Shown: positions 14,425 to 22,689 of the stretch, piece after piece
Position numbering within the stretch: the first letter of the stretch is position 1
Layout: each line of letters opens with the position of its first letter
NCBI GenBank assembly: GCA_025929895.1
Contig: JAICPI010000001.1
Span: 1-64,000 of the forward strand
Reading direction: 5' to 3'
Source: Thermoleophilia bacterium
Lineage (GTDB): Bacteria > Actinomycetota > Thermoleophilia > Gaiellales > Gaiellaceae
Length of the DNA: 64,000 nt
Translations under genes and position numbers: made by a program
The notes under the pieces: generated by a model
Seen by the model: only the letters and a program-made list of their open reading frames with translations
Database searches by the model: none
What the model was told of the DNA's origin: nothing

Positions 14425-17243
14425 AGCGTCTCGCGGACGATCCGGTCCTGCTCGCGCAGGTGCGCCGTCGGGTAGCCCTCGCTCGGGCTCGCCCGCCACG
14501 GGCGTCCCACGAACCGGACGGGCACGCCCGCCACGCCCGCCGCCTCCTCGAGGCGGTGGCGGATCGCGCGCCACGCCCCCATGTTCTGCGGCTCCTCCTG
14601 GGCCCACACGATCTCCTCGAGCGAGCCGTAGCTGCCGACGAGCGCGGCCGCCTCCTCGACCGGGAACGGGTAGAGCTGCTCGATCCGCGCGACGGCGACG
14701 TGCGGAGAGGCCTCGCGTGACTCGTGGCCGACGATGTCGTAGTAGACCTTGCCGGTGCAGAGCACCAGCCGGCGCGCCGTCGCGTGGTCGGCGGCCGGAT
14801 CGTCGAGCACGGGCCGGAACGAGCCCTCACTGAGCTCCTCGAGCGTCCCGAGCGCCTGGCGCAGCCGCAGCAGTCCCTTCGGGGTCATCACGACCAGCGG
14901 CCGGGCGGCGGGGTCGAGCGCCTGCCGGCGGAGCAGGTGGAAGTACTGGGCGGACGTGGTCGTGTTCGCGATCCGGATGTTCTCCTGCGCCGCGAGCTGG
15001 AGGAAGCGCTCGAGCCGCGCGCTCGAGTGCTCGGGGCCGTTGCCCTCATAGCCATGGGGCAGCAGGAGGGTCAGGCGCGACGTCTGCCGCCACTTCGACA
15101 GGCCCGCGACGATGAACTGGTCGATCGCGATCTGCGCGCCGTTGACGAAGTCGCCGAACTGCGCCTCCCAGAGGACGAGCGACTCCGGCGCGGCGACGGA
15201 GTAGCCGTACTCGAACCCGACCGCCGCGTACTCCGAGAGGGGCGAGTTGAAGACCTCGAACGCGGCCGTCGCCTCGCTCAGGTGCTGGATCGGCGCGTGG
15301 ACGGCGCCGTTCTCGGCGTCGTGGAGGACGATGTGGCGATGTGAGAAGGTGCCGCGCTCGGTGTCCTGGCCGGTGAGCCTGATCGGGATCCCCTCCACGA
15401 GCAGCGACCCGAACGCGAGCGCCTCCGCGTGGCCCCAGTCGATCCCACCCGACTCGAGCGCCTCGCCTCGGCGCAGGAGCTGCTTCATCAGCTTCGGGTG
15501 GACGGTGAAGCCCTCGGGAACCGTGAGGAGCTCGTTGTTCAGCACGCGGAGCCGGTCGGCGCCCACCGCGGTGACCACTGATGCGCTGCTCCCGCGCGGG
15601 ATGCGCCCGTCGGGCTGGGGCGCGGGCTTGCCGATCGAGTCGCGCAGCCGGTCGTGCGCCTCTCGGAGCTTCGTCTCCGCGCGCTCGACGAACTGCTGGG
15701 CCTCGTCCTCGGTGACGACGCCGCCCTGGACGAGACGCGCCGCGTACAGCTCGCGCACGCGCGCGTGCCGCGCGATCAGCTGCGCCATCAGCGGCTGCGT
15801 GTAGGCGGGCTCGTCCTGCTCGTTGTGCCCGTAGCGCCGGTACCCGACGAGGTCGATCACGACGTCGTGCGCGAACCGGCGCCGGAACGCCATCGCGAGG
15901 CGCACGGCCGACAGGGCCGCCTCGGGATCGTCGGCGTTGACGTGGACGATCGGGATGTCGAAGCCCTTTGCGAGGTCGCTCGAGTGGCGCGTCGAGCGCG
16001 CGTCGCCCGGGTCGGTGGTGAAGCCGACCTGGTTGTTCGCGATCAGGTGCAGCGTGCCGCCGGTCGAGTAGCCGCGCAGGCCCGAGAGGTTGAGCGTCTC
16101 CGCGACCACGCCCTGTGCGGGGAACGCCGCGTCGCCGTGGATGAGGACCGGGAGGCCGACGGACGGGTCTGCGAGGCCCTTGCGCGTCGCGCGGTCGGTC
16201 TGCTCCGCCCGCGTCATCCCTTCGACGACGGGGTCGACCGCTTCCAGGTGGCTCGGGTTCGAGGCGAGCGTGACCTGGATCTCGCCCGACCTCGTCGTGC
16301 GCGTGGCTTCGGCGCCGAGGTGGTACTTGACGTCGCCGGTGCCGCCCTCGGGGTTCGAGACGACAGCGTCGAGCGTCCGCTCGCCTTCGAACTCGACGAG
16401 CACGTACTCGTACGGGCGGCCGAGCGTGTGCACGATCGCGTTCAGCCTGCCGCGGTGCGCCATGCCGAGCACGATGCGGTGCGTGCCGCTCTCGGCCGCG
16501 AGCTCGACCGCCTCGTCGAGCATTGGCACGAGCGAGTCGAGGCCCTCGACGGAGAACTGCTTCTGGCCGAGGAACGCCCGCTGGAGGTACCGCTCGAAGA
16601 CCTCGACCTCGGTGAGCCGCTCGAGCAGCGCCCGCTGCTCCTCCGGCGTGAGCGGCTGGCGGTAGCGGCCGGACTCGATCGCCTGGCGCAGCCAGATCCG
16701 CTCTTCGTGGTCGGAGATGTGCTCGATCTCGTACGCGATCGTGCCGCAGTACGTCTCGCGCAGCGCCGGCAGCGCCTCGGCGAGCGTCTCGCCCGGGACG
16801 TAGAGGCCGAGCACCGACGCGGGGATCCGCGCCTGGAGCTCCGGCGTGAGCGGGGGGTCGAGCCGCTCCGGCTCGAGCGCGGGGTCGCCGACGGGCTCCG
16901 ACCCGAGCGGGTCGAGGCGCGCGGCGAGGTGCCCGTGCGTCCGGTGCGCCTTCACGAGCGCCATCGCGGCGGCCACGCCGCCGACGAGGACGGCGTCGGC
17001 CGCGACCGCAGGCGGTGCGGCCTCGGGAGCCGGCGCGGCAACCGGGGCTACTGCGCCGTTTCCGTCGGTCCTCAGCGTCTCGAGCAGCCGCACGATCCCG
17101 GGGTGCGTCGCGACGAGCTCGCTGTCGCCGCTCTCGAACAGCCGGCGCCACTCGGTCGGCACCGCCTCCGGGTTCTCGAGGTAGTCGTCGAGGAGCGCAC
17201 GCGCGTAGCCCGCGTTCAGGCCGTCGACGTCGAACGTGCTCAC
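14421..17243 (-). CDS. sucA: 2-oxoglutarate dehydrogenase E1 component
   Basis: A thiamine-diphosphate enzyme of the TCA cycle that decarboxylates 2-oxoglutarate within the OGDH complex. The 940 residues are the length of stand-alone E1. The N-terminus has the E1o signature (YLENPEAVPTEWRRLFESG). The core has GMAHRGRLN, the ThDP-region segments GDAAFPAQGVVAETLNL, and NQVGFTT, with RRYGHNEQDEPAYTQP after it. It lacks the fused E2-type acyltransferase domain found in mycobacterial and corynebacterial OdhA/Kgd (about 1230 aa). No sucB or lpd is visible nearby. Confidence 0.95.
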   Translation of the reverse strand: MSTFDVDGLNAGYARALLDDYLENPEAVPTEWRRLFESGDSELVATHPGIVRLLETLRTDGNGAVAPVAAPAPEAAPPAVAADAVLVGGVAAAMALVKAHRTHGHLAARLDPLGSEPVGDPALEPERLDPPLTPELQARIPASVLGLYVPGETLAEALPALRETYCGTIAYEIEHISDHEERIWLRQAIESGRYRQPLTPEEQRALLERLTEVEVFERYLQRAFLGQKQFSVEGLDSLVPMLDEAVELAAESGTHRIVLGMAHRGRLNAIVHTLGRPYEYVLVEFEGERTLDAVVSNPEGGTGDVKYHLGAEATRTTRSGEIQVTLASNPSHLEAVDPVVEGMTRAEQTDRATRKGLADPSVGLPVLIHGDAAFPAQGVVAETLNLSGLRGYSTGGTLHLIANNQVGFTTDPGDARSTRHSSDLAKGFDIPIVHVNADDPEAALSAVRLAMAFRRRFAHDVVIDLVGYRRYGHNEQDEPAYTQPLMAQLIARHARVRELYAARLVQGGVVTEDEAQQFVERAETKLREAHDRLRDSIGKPAPQPDGRIPRGSSASVVTAVGADRLRVLNNELLTVPEGFTVHPKLMKQLLRRGEALESGGIDWGHAEALAFGSLLVEGIPIRLTGQDTERGTFSHRHIVLHDAENGAVHAPIQHLSEATAAFEVFNSPLSEYAAVGFEYGYSVAAPESLVLWEAQFGDFVNGAQIAIDQFIVAGLSKWRQTSRLTLLLPHGYEGNGPEHSSARLERFLQLAAQENIRIANTTTSAQYFHLLRRQALDPAARPLVVMTPKGLLRLRQALGTLEELSEGSFRPVLDDPAADHATARRLVLCTGKVYYDIVGHESREASPHVAVARIEQLYPFPVEEAAALVGSYGSLEEIVWAQEEPQNMGAWRAIRHRLEEAAGVAGVPVRFVGRPWRASPSEGYPTAHLREQDRIVRETL

Positions 17244-17440
17244 GGCACCCTTTGTAGCAGGACGGCCCGAGCGCGCTAGAGGCTCGATGCGAAACGGCGC
17301 GGGCCGTGGAGCCGCCTCAGACGCGGCGCCAGGCCGTCTCGTCGCCCTCGCGCGGGCTCACCAGCCTGCGACTTCGGACGCCGAGCCGCCCTCGCTTGGT
17401 CTGAGCCGCCCCCACAGCGCGCGAGTTCCACATCAAACCT

Positions 17441-17701
17441 CTAGTAGAGCGGCCGGCCAGTCAGGACCGCGATCGTCATCCCGAGGACGAACGCGACCGT
17501 CGCGCCGCCGACCGCGAACGCGTGCAGGTTGCCCCAGCGGCCGCCGATCCCCGTGGCGACGAGGCTCAGCACGAGCGCGGCGAGCGAGAGCGGCAGCGGA
17601 CGGACCGCCAGCGCCATCGCCGACAGGAACAACGCTGCTGCGGACATGTAGCCGGCGACGACCTCGGCGGGACGCGCGCGCTCGAGCGGCGACGTGCTCA
17701 T
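17441..17701 (-). CDS. Small membrane protein, 86 aa
   Basis: Not recognised. After a polar start (MSTSPLERARPAEVV) there are three predicted hydrophobic helices covering most of the protein (about 15-33, 36-53, 62-80). The ATG overlaps the stop of the upstream small membrane gene, and the whole run of minus-strand genes from 21397 is close-packed, so it is probably the last gene of that operon. Confidence 0.62.
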   Translation of the reverse strand: MSTSPLERARPAEVVAGYMSAAALFLSAMALAVRPLPLSLAALVLSLVATGIGGRWGNLHAFAVGGATVAFVLGMTIAVLTGRPLY

Positions 17702-17946
17702 CGCCGGGCTCCGGCGGTCGCGACGCGAGGGCGGGCTCCTCTGGGCGTGCGCGGCCGGAGGCCCGCGTGCCAGGTGCAGGGTGCAGGCGAGGGCGACCGC
17801 GGCTCCAGTGCGGCGGGCACGAGCGCGGCGGGCTCGTAAGGGTCCGGGGCGGCTCGGACCGCCCACCAGACGACGCCGATCAGGTAGAGGATCGGGAGCT
17901 TCAGCACGAGCATCATGAACACGAACTCCCAGGCCGAGACGCTCAC
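17698..17946 (-). CDS. Small membrane protein with a disordered tail, 82 aa
   Basis: Not recognised. One hydrophobic helix (about 7-30, containing VFMMLVLKLPILYLIGVVWW) is followed by a Pro/Ala/Arg-rich tail. It lies 27 bp after the 91-aa membrane gene and overlaps the next start (ATGA). It is an accessory gene of unknown role at the end of the peptide/ABC/M50 operon. The tail could be poorly conserved. Confidence 0.55.
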   Translation of the reverse strand: MSVSAWEFVFMMLVLKLPILYLIGVVWWAVRAAPDPYEPAALVPAALEPRSPSPAPCTWHAGLRPRTPRGARPRVATAGARR

Positions 17947-17973
17947 GAGGCGGGAAGTCTACGCGAACCCCTT

Positions 17974-18249
17974 TCACGGGCCCCTCCGTCCACGAGCGTC
18001 CAGGACGGCCGCAGCCGCCGCGTTCAGGAAGCCGCCGAGGAGCGGCAGCACGAGGAGCGCCGGGCCGAAGGCGGTTTCCGAGCCGTCGGCGCGCCGCTCG
18101 AAGGACAGGAGCTCGAGTTCGCCGAGCGCGACCCGGAACGCATCGCGTCCGGAGGCCTCGGCGAGCACCATTGCCAAGATCGCGGAGCCGAGGGCGAGCG
18201 CGGCGACCGCTGCAGCGCCGAGGAGGAACGCGGTCACGACAATCCGCAC
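17974..18249 (-). CDS. Small two-helix membrane protein, 91 aa
   Basis: Not recognised. From GTG 18249, which lies inside the end of the M50 gene, the product has a helix at about 4-30, a short soluble stretch with Glu/Arg, and a second helix at about 62-80. The 16-bp overlap points to co-translation with the PqqD-M50 protein, so it may be a partner subunit of the protease or exporter. Confidence 0.6.
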   Translation of the reverse strand: MRIVVTAFLLGAAAVAALALGSAILAMVLAEASGRDAFRVALGELELLSFERRADGSETAFGPALLVLPLLGGFLNAAAAAVLDARGRRGP

Positions 18250-19046
18250 AGCGCTCTCCCGTCGCGGCTCGCGACGGTCAGCCCGAGCGCGTTCGCGAAG
18301 CAGACGAGCGCGGCGGCGCCGGCTTCGGTCGAGGGCCGCACGGAGGCCAGCGCGACGAGACAGAGCGCGAGGGCAATCCCGGCCACCGGGCCGGACGCCG
18401 CCACGGCTCTCGTCCGTCGCGGCGAGACGGCCCCGTGCACGACGGACGCACGGAATCCGCGCACGACGATGCACGCAGGGACGCCGCGCAGCGCGGCGAG
18501 GTGCGCGAGCTCGTGAAGCGCGACGGCCGCGGCGATCGCGATGCCGAGCGTCGCGAAGAGCGTCGGCGCGGTCACGCCGAACGCGGCGAGGAGCAGCGCC
18601 GAGGTCGTCGTTCCCGCGACGAGCAGGAGCGCGAGGAAGGGGGCGAGCGCGACCGGAGCCGTTCGCGCCAGCGAGCAGGCGCTCGACGTGTCGACCGCGC
18701 GCCTGGCGCGTGCCGTCGTCGGGAGGCGACCCAACGGGAGGAGCGCCGGCACGGTGCGCAGCCAGCGCCACGCGACCGCTGCGATCCTCCAGCGGGGCGA
18801 GACGTTGAGCAGGAAGCGCGCGTTGAGCTCGGCGAAGAGCGACAGAACGTCTCGGAGCGCCGTCTCCGCATCGACCCCGTAGCGCCGCTCCAGCGCGGCG
18901 GCCGCTTCACTCGCAGTGCGCGCGTCGAGCGCGACGAGCGCGGTCGCGTTGACCGGGACGGCGGACGGTCGCAGGACGTCGACGAGCGCGTCGTCGCGCA
19001 GCTCGACGCCCTTGGGAAGCCGAACGCGGTCGAAGGGGCCGATCAT
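18234..19046 (-). CDS. PqqD-like domain fused to an M50 (site-2) metalloprotease
   Basis: A 270-residue fusion. Residues about 5-82 fit the PqqD fold: VNATALVALDARTASEAAAA, then RRYGVDAETALRDVL and a closing hydrophobic strand. This is the domain that binds leader peptides in RiPP pathways. After linker and membrane helices comes an intramembrane zinc protease core with HELAH (His178, Glu179, His182) and the second M50 motif N252...DG with Asp262. A reader-plus-protease fusion suggests recognition and cleavage of a specific peptide in the membrane. The ATG overlaps the permease stop (ATGA). YydH of the Bacillus yyd cassette is a functional analogue. The PqqD assignment is by pattern, not profile search. 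Confidence 0.75.
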   Translation of the reverse strand: MIGPFDRVRLPKGVELRDDALVDVLRPSAVPVNATALVALDARTASEAAAALERRYGVDAETALRDVLSLFAELNARFLLNVSPRWRIAAVAWRWLRTVPALLPLGRLPTTARARRAVDTSSACSLARTAPVALAPFLALLLVAGTTTSALLLAAFGVTAPTLFATLGIAIAAAVALHELAHLAALRGVPACIVVRGFRASVVHGAVSPRRTRAVAASGPVAGIALALCLVALASVRPSTEAGAAALVCFANALGLTVASRDGRALCGLS

Positions 19047-20389
19047 CGAGCCAGCACCGCCGCCGCGCTGACGCCGAGCGCGAGCATCAGGTTCCCTGCG
19101 AGGACGGCGAACGCGGTCCCGTCGGGGACGATGCGCCCGAGCAGGCCCACCGCCGTCCAGGCCGCGACGACGACGCCGAGCACCGCGACGTACGACACGA
19201 CCTGATGGAGGATGCGATCCGGGTGCCACGGGACGACGGCGCCGGACAGCACCGCGCAGCCGAGGACGAACGCCGACGCGCTCTCGAGCTCGAGGTAGAT
19301 CGAGGCGGGGGGAAGCCCGAGCGGAGCCGAGAGCAGCGCGGCGGCCACGAGTAGCGCGGCTGCCGCGCCGACGCCGCCGGCCGCGGCGGCCGCCGCGATC
19401 GCCGAGCCGCGCCGGGGTGCGGACGCGAGCAGCCAGCGCCCGCCCCGGGTGAGGCCGAGTCCCGCCGGCGGGTAGAGCACCGCCGCCGTGAGCGTGACCG
19501 CGACGCAGAACACGCTCGCAGCCGCGCCGACGATCCCGAGGGCGGCCCACGCAGTGAGGGCCGCCCCCAGCGGCAGGACCACCGCGGTGGCGCCGTGGAG
19601 CCGCAGGTCCGGGCGACGGAGGATGCGCCGTGCGGTCACGAGCGCAACCGCCGGCCCGGCGCGGGCCGGGAGGCGGCGCAGCCGGGCGACGCGGGTGGGC
19701 GCGCGTTCGCGCCGCGCCAAACCGCAGGCGACGATCCAGAGCACGAGCCCCGTAGCCGCCACCGCCGGCAGCGCGACGAGACCGCGCTCCGCGTCGACGG
19801 CGCCGATCGGCCCGAGCGCGACCCTTCCTCCGTGCGCACTGGACGCCGCGGCCCACGCGAGCGCGACCGCGGCGAACGTCGGCGCCCCGCTCGGCTCCCC
19901 CGCCGCAACCAGGCGCACGCCTTCTCCCAGCGCGGCGCCCAGGCTCGCGCACGCGAGCGCGAGCAGGAGGAGCTCGACGCCTGTCGAGCCGGCGAGCGGG
20001 ACCACGAAGCACGCGAGCACGAGCGCCGGCAGGCACGCGGCGACACAGACCGGGACGATCACCGCGCCCGTCGCGAGCGCCGCGCGCGGCCGCGGCGCCG
20101 CTGCGACCTGCGGGCCGAGCGCTTCCGGACCGGGCGCGAGCAGGGCGACCGAGCTCCCCGCCACGACCGCACTCAGGCCGAGGCCCACGGCGAGCGCTCG
20201 GACGAACGCAGGGTCGGCGGCCGCCTCCGCGAACGCCGACGAGAGCCGTGCGCCGGCCCAGAAGGCAGCACCCGGCGCCGCTGCGACCAGGAAGGCCGCG
20301 AGCGCCGCGAGGAGCGGATTCTCGGCGAGCGCCGGACGCACCCGGCGCCACGCGCAGGCGCACACCGCCCTAGAGATCGCCCAATGCAC
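19043..20389 (-). CDS. ABC-type transporter membrane subunit (putative peptide exporter)
   Basis: A 448-residue protein made almost entirely of hydrophobic helices (about 10-12) with short Arg-rich loops and no recognisable soluble domain. No specific family is recognised. Its role as the permease is inferred because it starts inside the end of the ABC ATPase gene (20-bp overlap) and its stop overlaps the PqqD-M50 start. By analogy with yydI-yydJ cassettes it would export or clear the small peptide encoded at the head of the operon. Confidence 0.7.
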   Translation of the reverse strand: MHWAISRAVCACAWRRVRPALAENPLLAALAAFLVAAAPGAAFWAGARLSSAFAEAAADPAFVRALAVGLGLSAVVAGSSVALLAPGPEALGPQVAAAPRPRAALATGAVIVPVCVAACLPALVLACFVVPLAGSTGVELLLLALACASLGAALGEGVRLVAAGEPSGAPTFAAVALAWAAASSAHGGRVALGPIGAVDAERGLVALPAVAATGLVLWIVACGLARRERAPTRVARLRRLPARAGPAVALVTARRILRRPDLRLHGATAVVLPLGAALTAWAALGIVGAAASVFCVAVTLTAAVLYPPAGLGLTRGGRWLLASAPRRGSAIAAAAAAGGVGAAAALLVAAALLSAPLGLPPASIYLELESASAFVLGCAVLSGAVVPWHPDRILHQVVSYVAVLGVVVAAWTAVGLLGRIVPDGTAFAVLAGNLMLALGVSAAAVLAR

Positions 20390-21143
20390 GGCGCGCCTCC
20401 TCCAGTCGGTCGCCGGTCCGGAGCGCGCGGACGAAGACGGCCTCGAGCGTCGCCGCAGCGAACCGCGAGCGCAGCTCGTCGAGCGACCCCTCCGCGACGG
20501 CCCGGCCCGCGCTCAGGAGCGTGATCCGGTCGCACACGGACTCCGCGAAGTGCAGATCCTGCGTCGCGACCACAACACCGCGCCCTCGCGAGGCCGTGGC
20601 GCGGAGGAGCTCGCGCAGCAGGAGGACGGCCTCGGGGTCGAGCGCCGCCGTCGCCTCGTCGACGAGGAGCAGCGGCCGGTCGAGCGCGAAGCCGGCGACG
20701 ATCGCAGCGAGCCGCCGCTGCCCGTGCGAGAGCGAGCCGAGCTGCTCCGCGCGACGTCCGTGCAAACCGAACGCCCCGAGCAGGACGTCGGCCCGTCGCG
20801 CGAACCCGTCGCGAACGTCCCACAACGCAGAGACGAGCGCGAGGAGCTCGTCGACCGACAACTCGTCGAGCCCGCCCGGCTCGTCGGGGACCCACGCCGA
20901 CCGCCTCCGCGCCGGGAGCGAGCCGCCGACGAGGCCGTCGACCCGCACCGAGCCCTCGGCCGCGGGGACGAGCCCGAGGACCGCTCGCAAGGTCGTCGTC
21001 TTGCCGCATCCGTTCGGGCCGACGAGGCCGACGACCGAGCCGCTGCCGACGTCGAGGTCGACGCCGTCGACGGCGCGGACGGCCCCGAAGGTCACGACGA
21101 GCCCTCGGACGACGAGCGGCTGCACGGGCACGACCGCACTCAC
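20370..21143 (-). CDS. ABC transporter ATP-binding protein
   Basis: The 257-residue nucleotide-binding subunit. It has Walker A GPNGCGKTT (about 37-45), a Q-loop region replaced by WVPDEPGGLDELSV, ABC signature LSHGQRR, Walker B LLLVDEATAALDP, and a switch His region around VVVATQDLHF. The Q-loop position lacks the usual Gln and the H-loop His is shifted (TQDLHF), so ATPase details may differ. The GTG at 21143 gives the standard N-terminus; GTG 21131 is an alternative. It lies 41 bp downstream of the short peptide gene. Confidence 0.88.
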   Translation of the reverse strand: MSAVVPVQPLVVRGLVVTFGAVRAVDGVDLDVGSGSVVGLVGPNGCGKTTTLRAVLGLVPAAEGSVRVDGLVGGSLPARRRSAWVPDEPGGLDELSVDELLALVSALWDVRDGFARRADVLLGAFGLHGRRAEQLGSLSHGQRRLAAIVAGFALDRPLLLVDEATAALDPEAVLLLRELLRATASRGRGVVVATQDLHFAESVCDRITLLSAGRAVAEGSLDELRSRFAAATLEAVFVRALRTGDRLEEARRALGDL

Positions 21144-21184
21144 CGCGGCGGCGGGAGGTCCCCCGGGCCTCCCGCGGACGCGGT

Positions 21185-21397
21185 TCAGCGGTTGCAGGAG
21201 ACCTTGATCCGGAACCATCCGATGTCGATGTCGGGGTCTCCGCCCTGGTGGATGCAGTACGCCGACCACGCGAGGGCCGCGCTGAGGGTGAAGACCCAGA
21301 CGGCCCACACCACCCACGGCTGCTCGATCGCGGTCTCGCCCGGCCAGACGACCGCCGGGGGCTCGTACCCCGGCCGGGAGAGGGCCAGAGCGCTCAC
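21185..21397 (-). CDS. Short membrane peptide heading the ABC/PqqD-M50 operon (candidate precursor)
   Basis: Not recognised. The 70-residue product has an N-terminal soluble part (about 1-27, Pro-rich, with ETAIEQP), one hydrophobic helix (about 28-48, rich in Trp and Ala, ending in YCI), and a short polar C-terminal segment (HQGGDPDIDIGWFRIKVSCN). The GTG at 21397 has an excellent AGGAGGT site, so it is well translated. Being first in an operon with an ATPase, a permease and a PqqD-M50 protease makes it a candidate substrate or precursor. A plain accessory subunit is the alternative. Confidence 0.65.
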   Translation of the reverse strand: MSALALSRPGYEPPAVVWPGETAIEQPWVVWAVWVFTLSAALAWSAYCIHQGGDPDIDIGWFRIKVSCNR

Positions 21398-21533
21398 TTC
21401 GCACCTCCTGTTCGACGACCCCGCCGACGCTAGCCAGCGACCTGAATCACGTGGGAATCGCCCTCGACTCGAATCCGAATCGAGCTTTCCACCGTTGCGT
21501 TAGACGGGTGGACCGAGCGGGAACCTCCGAGCC

Positions 21534-22580
21534 ATGAGCACCGACCAGATCCAGGCGCTCCTGGCGCGCGGCGAGCACGACGGCTGCCTCAACCTGTCCT
21601 CCTTCACGGAGTTCGTGCAGGAGCACGAGCTGACCGAGGAGCAGCTCGTCTCGCTCCAGGCCGAGCTCGACGAGCGCGGCATCGAGCTGACGGACGACTG
21701 CAGCCGCGCCGAGGCGTCCGACGACACCGTGTACGTGAACGGCGATCTCGCGACGGCGACGACGGACGCGCTCCAGCTCTTCCTCAACGAGGCCGGCCGG
21801 TACGCGCTGCTCACCGCGGCCGAGGAGGTCGAGCTCGCGAAGCGGATCGAGCGCGGCGACAAGGAGGCGAAGGACCTGATGGTGAACTCGAACCTCCGCC
21901 TGGTCGTGTCGATCGCGAAGAAGTACCAGGGCCACGGCCTCTCGCTGCTCGACCTGATCCAGGAGGGGATCATCGGGCTGATCCGCGCGGTCGAGAAGTT
22001 CGACTGGCGCCGCGGCTTCAAGTTCTCGACGTACGCGACGTGGTGGATCAGGCAGGCCGTCCAGCGCGGCGTCGCGAACAAGTCGCGCACGATCCGGATC
22101 CCGGTCCACATCGTCGAGCGCGAGACCAAGATCGCACGCGCCGAGCGCGAGCTGACCGCGAAGCTCGAGCGCCCACCGACCGAGGAAGAGGTCGCGAAGG
22201 CGGCGAAGCTTCCGCTGAAGCAGGTGCGCGAGGTGCGCGGGGCGGCACGGGCGGTGACGAGCCTCGACAAGCCGATCGGCTCGGAGGGAGACTCGACCTA
22301 CGGCGACCTCTTCCACGGCGAGAGCGGAGCGCTCGAGGAGGAGGTGCACGTCAGCCTCACCGAGGAGACGCTGCACAAGGCGGTCGATGCGCTCCCCGAG
22401 CGCGAGAAGGACGTGCTCACGCTGCGGTACGGGCTCGGGCACAAGGAGGACCCGCAGTCGCTCGAGGAGATCGGGCGGCGGCTCGGGCTGACGCGGGAGC
22501 GCGTGCGGCAGATCGAGGCGCAGGCGCTCGAGCGGCTCGCGGTCAACCGCGAGATCGAGGCCCTGCACCACGCGGCGTAG
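21534..22580 (+). CDS. RNA polymerase sigma-70 family factor (RpoD/SigA-like)
   Basis: The 348-residue sigma factor has a short variable N-terminus with region 1.1-like helices (about 1-60), region 1.2 ([16 protein letters not shown]), region 2 including [16 protein letters not shown] and the -10 recognition stretch [15 protein letters not shown], region 3 and region 4 (LTREREVL-like segment [32 protein letters not shown]). It is either the principal sigma factor or a close paralogue; one window cannot decide. It is divergent from the peptide/ABC operon and followed by a strong terminator. Confidence 0.93.
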   Translation: MSTDQIQALLARGEHDGCLNLSSFTEFVQEHELTEEQLVSLQAELDERGIELTDDCSRAEASDDTVYVNGDLATATTDALQLFLNEAGRYALLTAAEEVELAKRIERGDKEAKDLMVNSNLRLVVSIAKKYQGHGLSLLDLIQEGIIGLIRAVEKFDWRRGFKFSTYATWWIRQAVQRGVANKSRTIRIPVHIVERETKIARAERELTAKLERPPTEEEVAKAAKLPLKQVREVRGAARAVTSLDKPIGSEGDSTYGDLFHGESGALEEEVHVSLTEETLHKAVDALPEREKDVLTLRYGLGHKEDPQSLEEIGRRLGLTRERVRQIEAQALERLAVNREIEALHHAA

Positions 22581-22584
22581 ACGA

Positions 22585-22614
22585 AGAACGCCGCCCCTCC
22601 AGAGGCGGCGTTCT
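22585..22614 (+). terminator. Terminator of the sigma factor gene
   Basis: An 11-bp stem (AGAACGCCGCC / GGCGGCGTTCT) with an 8-base loop starts 4 bp after the sigma-factor stop. It also lies 2 bp beyond the 3' end of the convergent tRNA-Ala gene and may end that transcript too. Confidence 0.8.
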
Positions 22615-22616
22615 CA

Positions 22617-22689
22617 TGGAGCCGACGGGACTCGAACCCGTGACCTAGCGGCTGCCAGCCGCTCGCTCTCCCAGCTGAGCTACGGCCCC
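22617..22689 (-). tRNA. tRNA-Ala (GGC)
   Basis: A complete 73-base cloverleaf on the minus strand. The acceptor GGGGCCG pairs with CGGCTCC. The anticodon loop CTGGCAG in an AGCGG/CCGCT stem gives GGC. The T-arm contains GGGTTCGAGTCCC, the discriminator is A, and there is no encoded CCA. The 5' 45 bases overlap the 3' end of the nuclease gene at 22645-23115. Confidence 0.95.

Noticed and set aside
15654-17279. A 541-codon plus-strand open frame opposite sucA
   Set aside because: Shadow of sucA; no ribosome site and no recognisable domain.
17441-21397. Calling the peptide operon an epipeptide (yyd) cluster
   Set aside because: The radical-SAM epimerase that defines epipeptides is absent and the precursor shows no resemblance to YydF; only the protease/ABC layout is shared.
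21430-21500. An ECF-type promoter (GGGAAT...GTT) before the sigma factor gene
   Set aside because: The spacing between GGGAAT and the next GTT is far too long; no convincing promoter could be placed.
22617-22689. A group I intron in tRNA-Ala, suggested by the adjacent PD-(D/E)XK nuclease
   Set aside because: The tRNA is contiguous and folds completely; there is no intron core or split anticodon loop.
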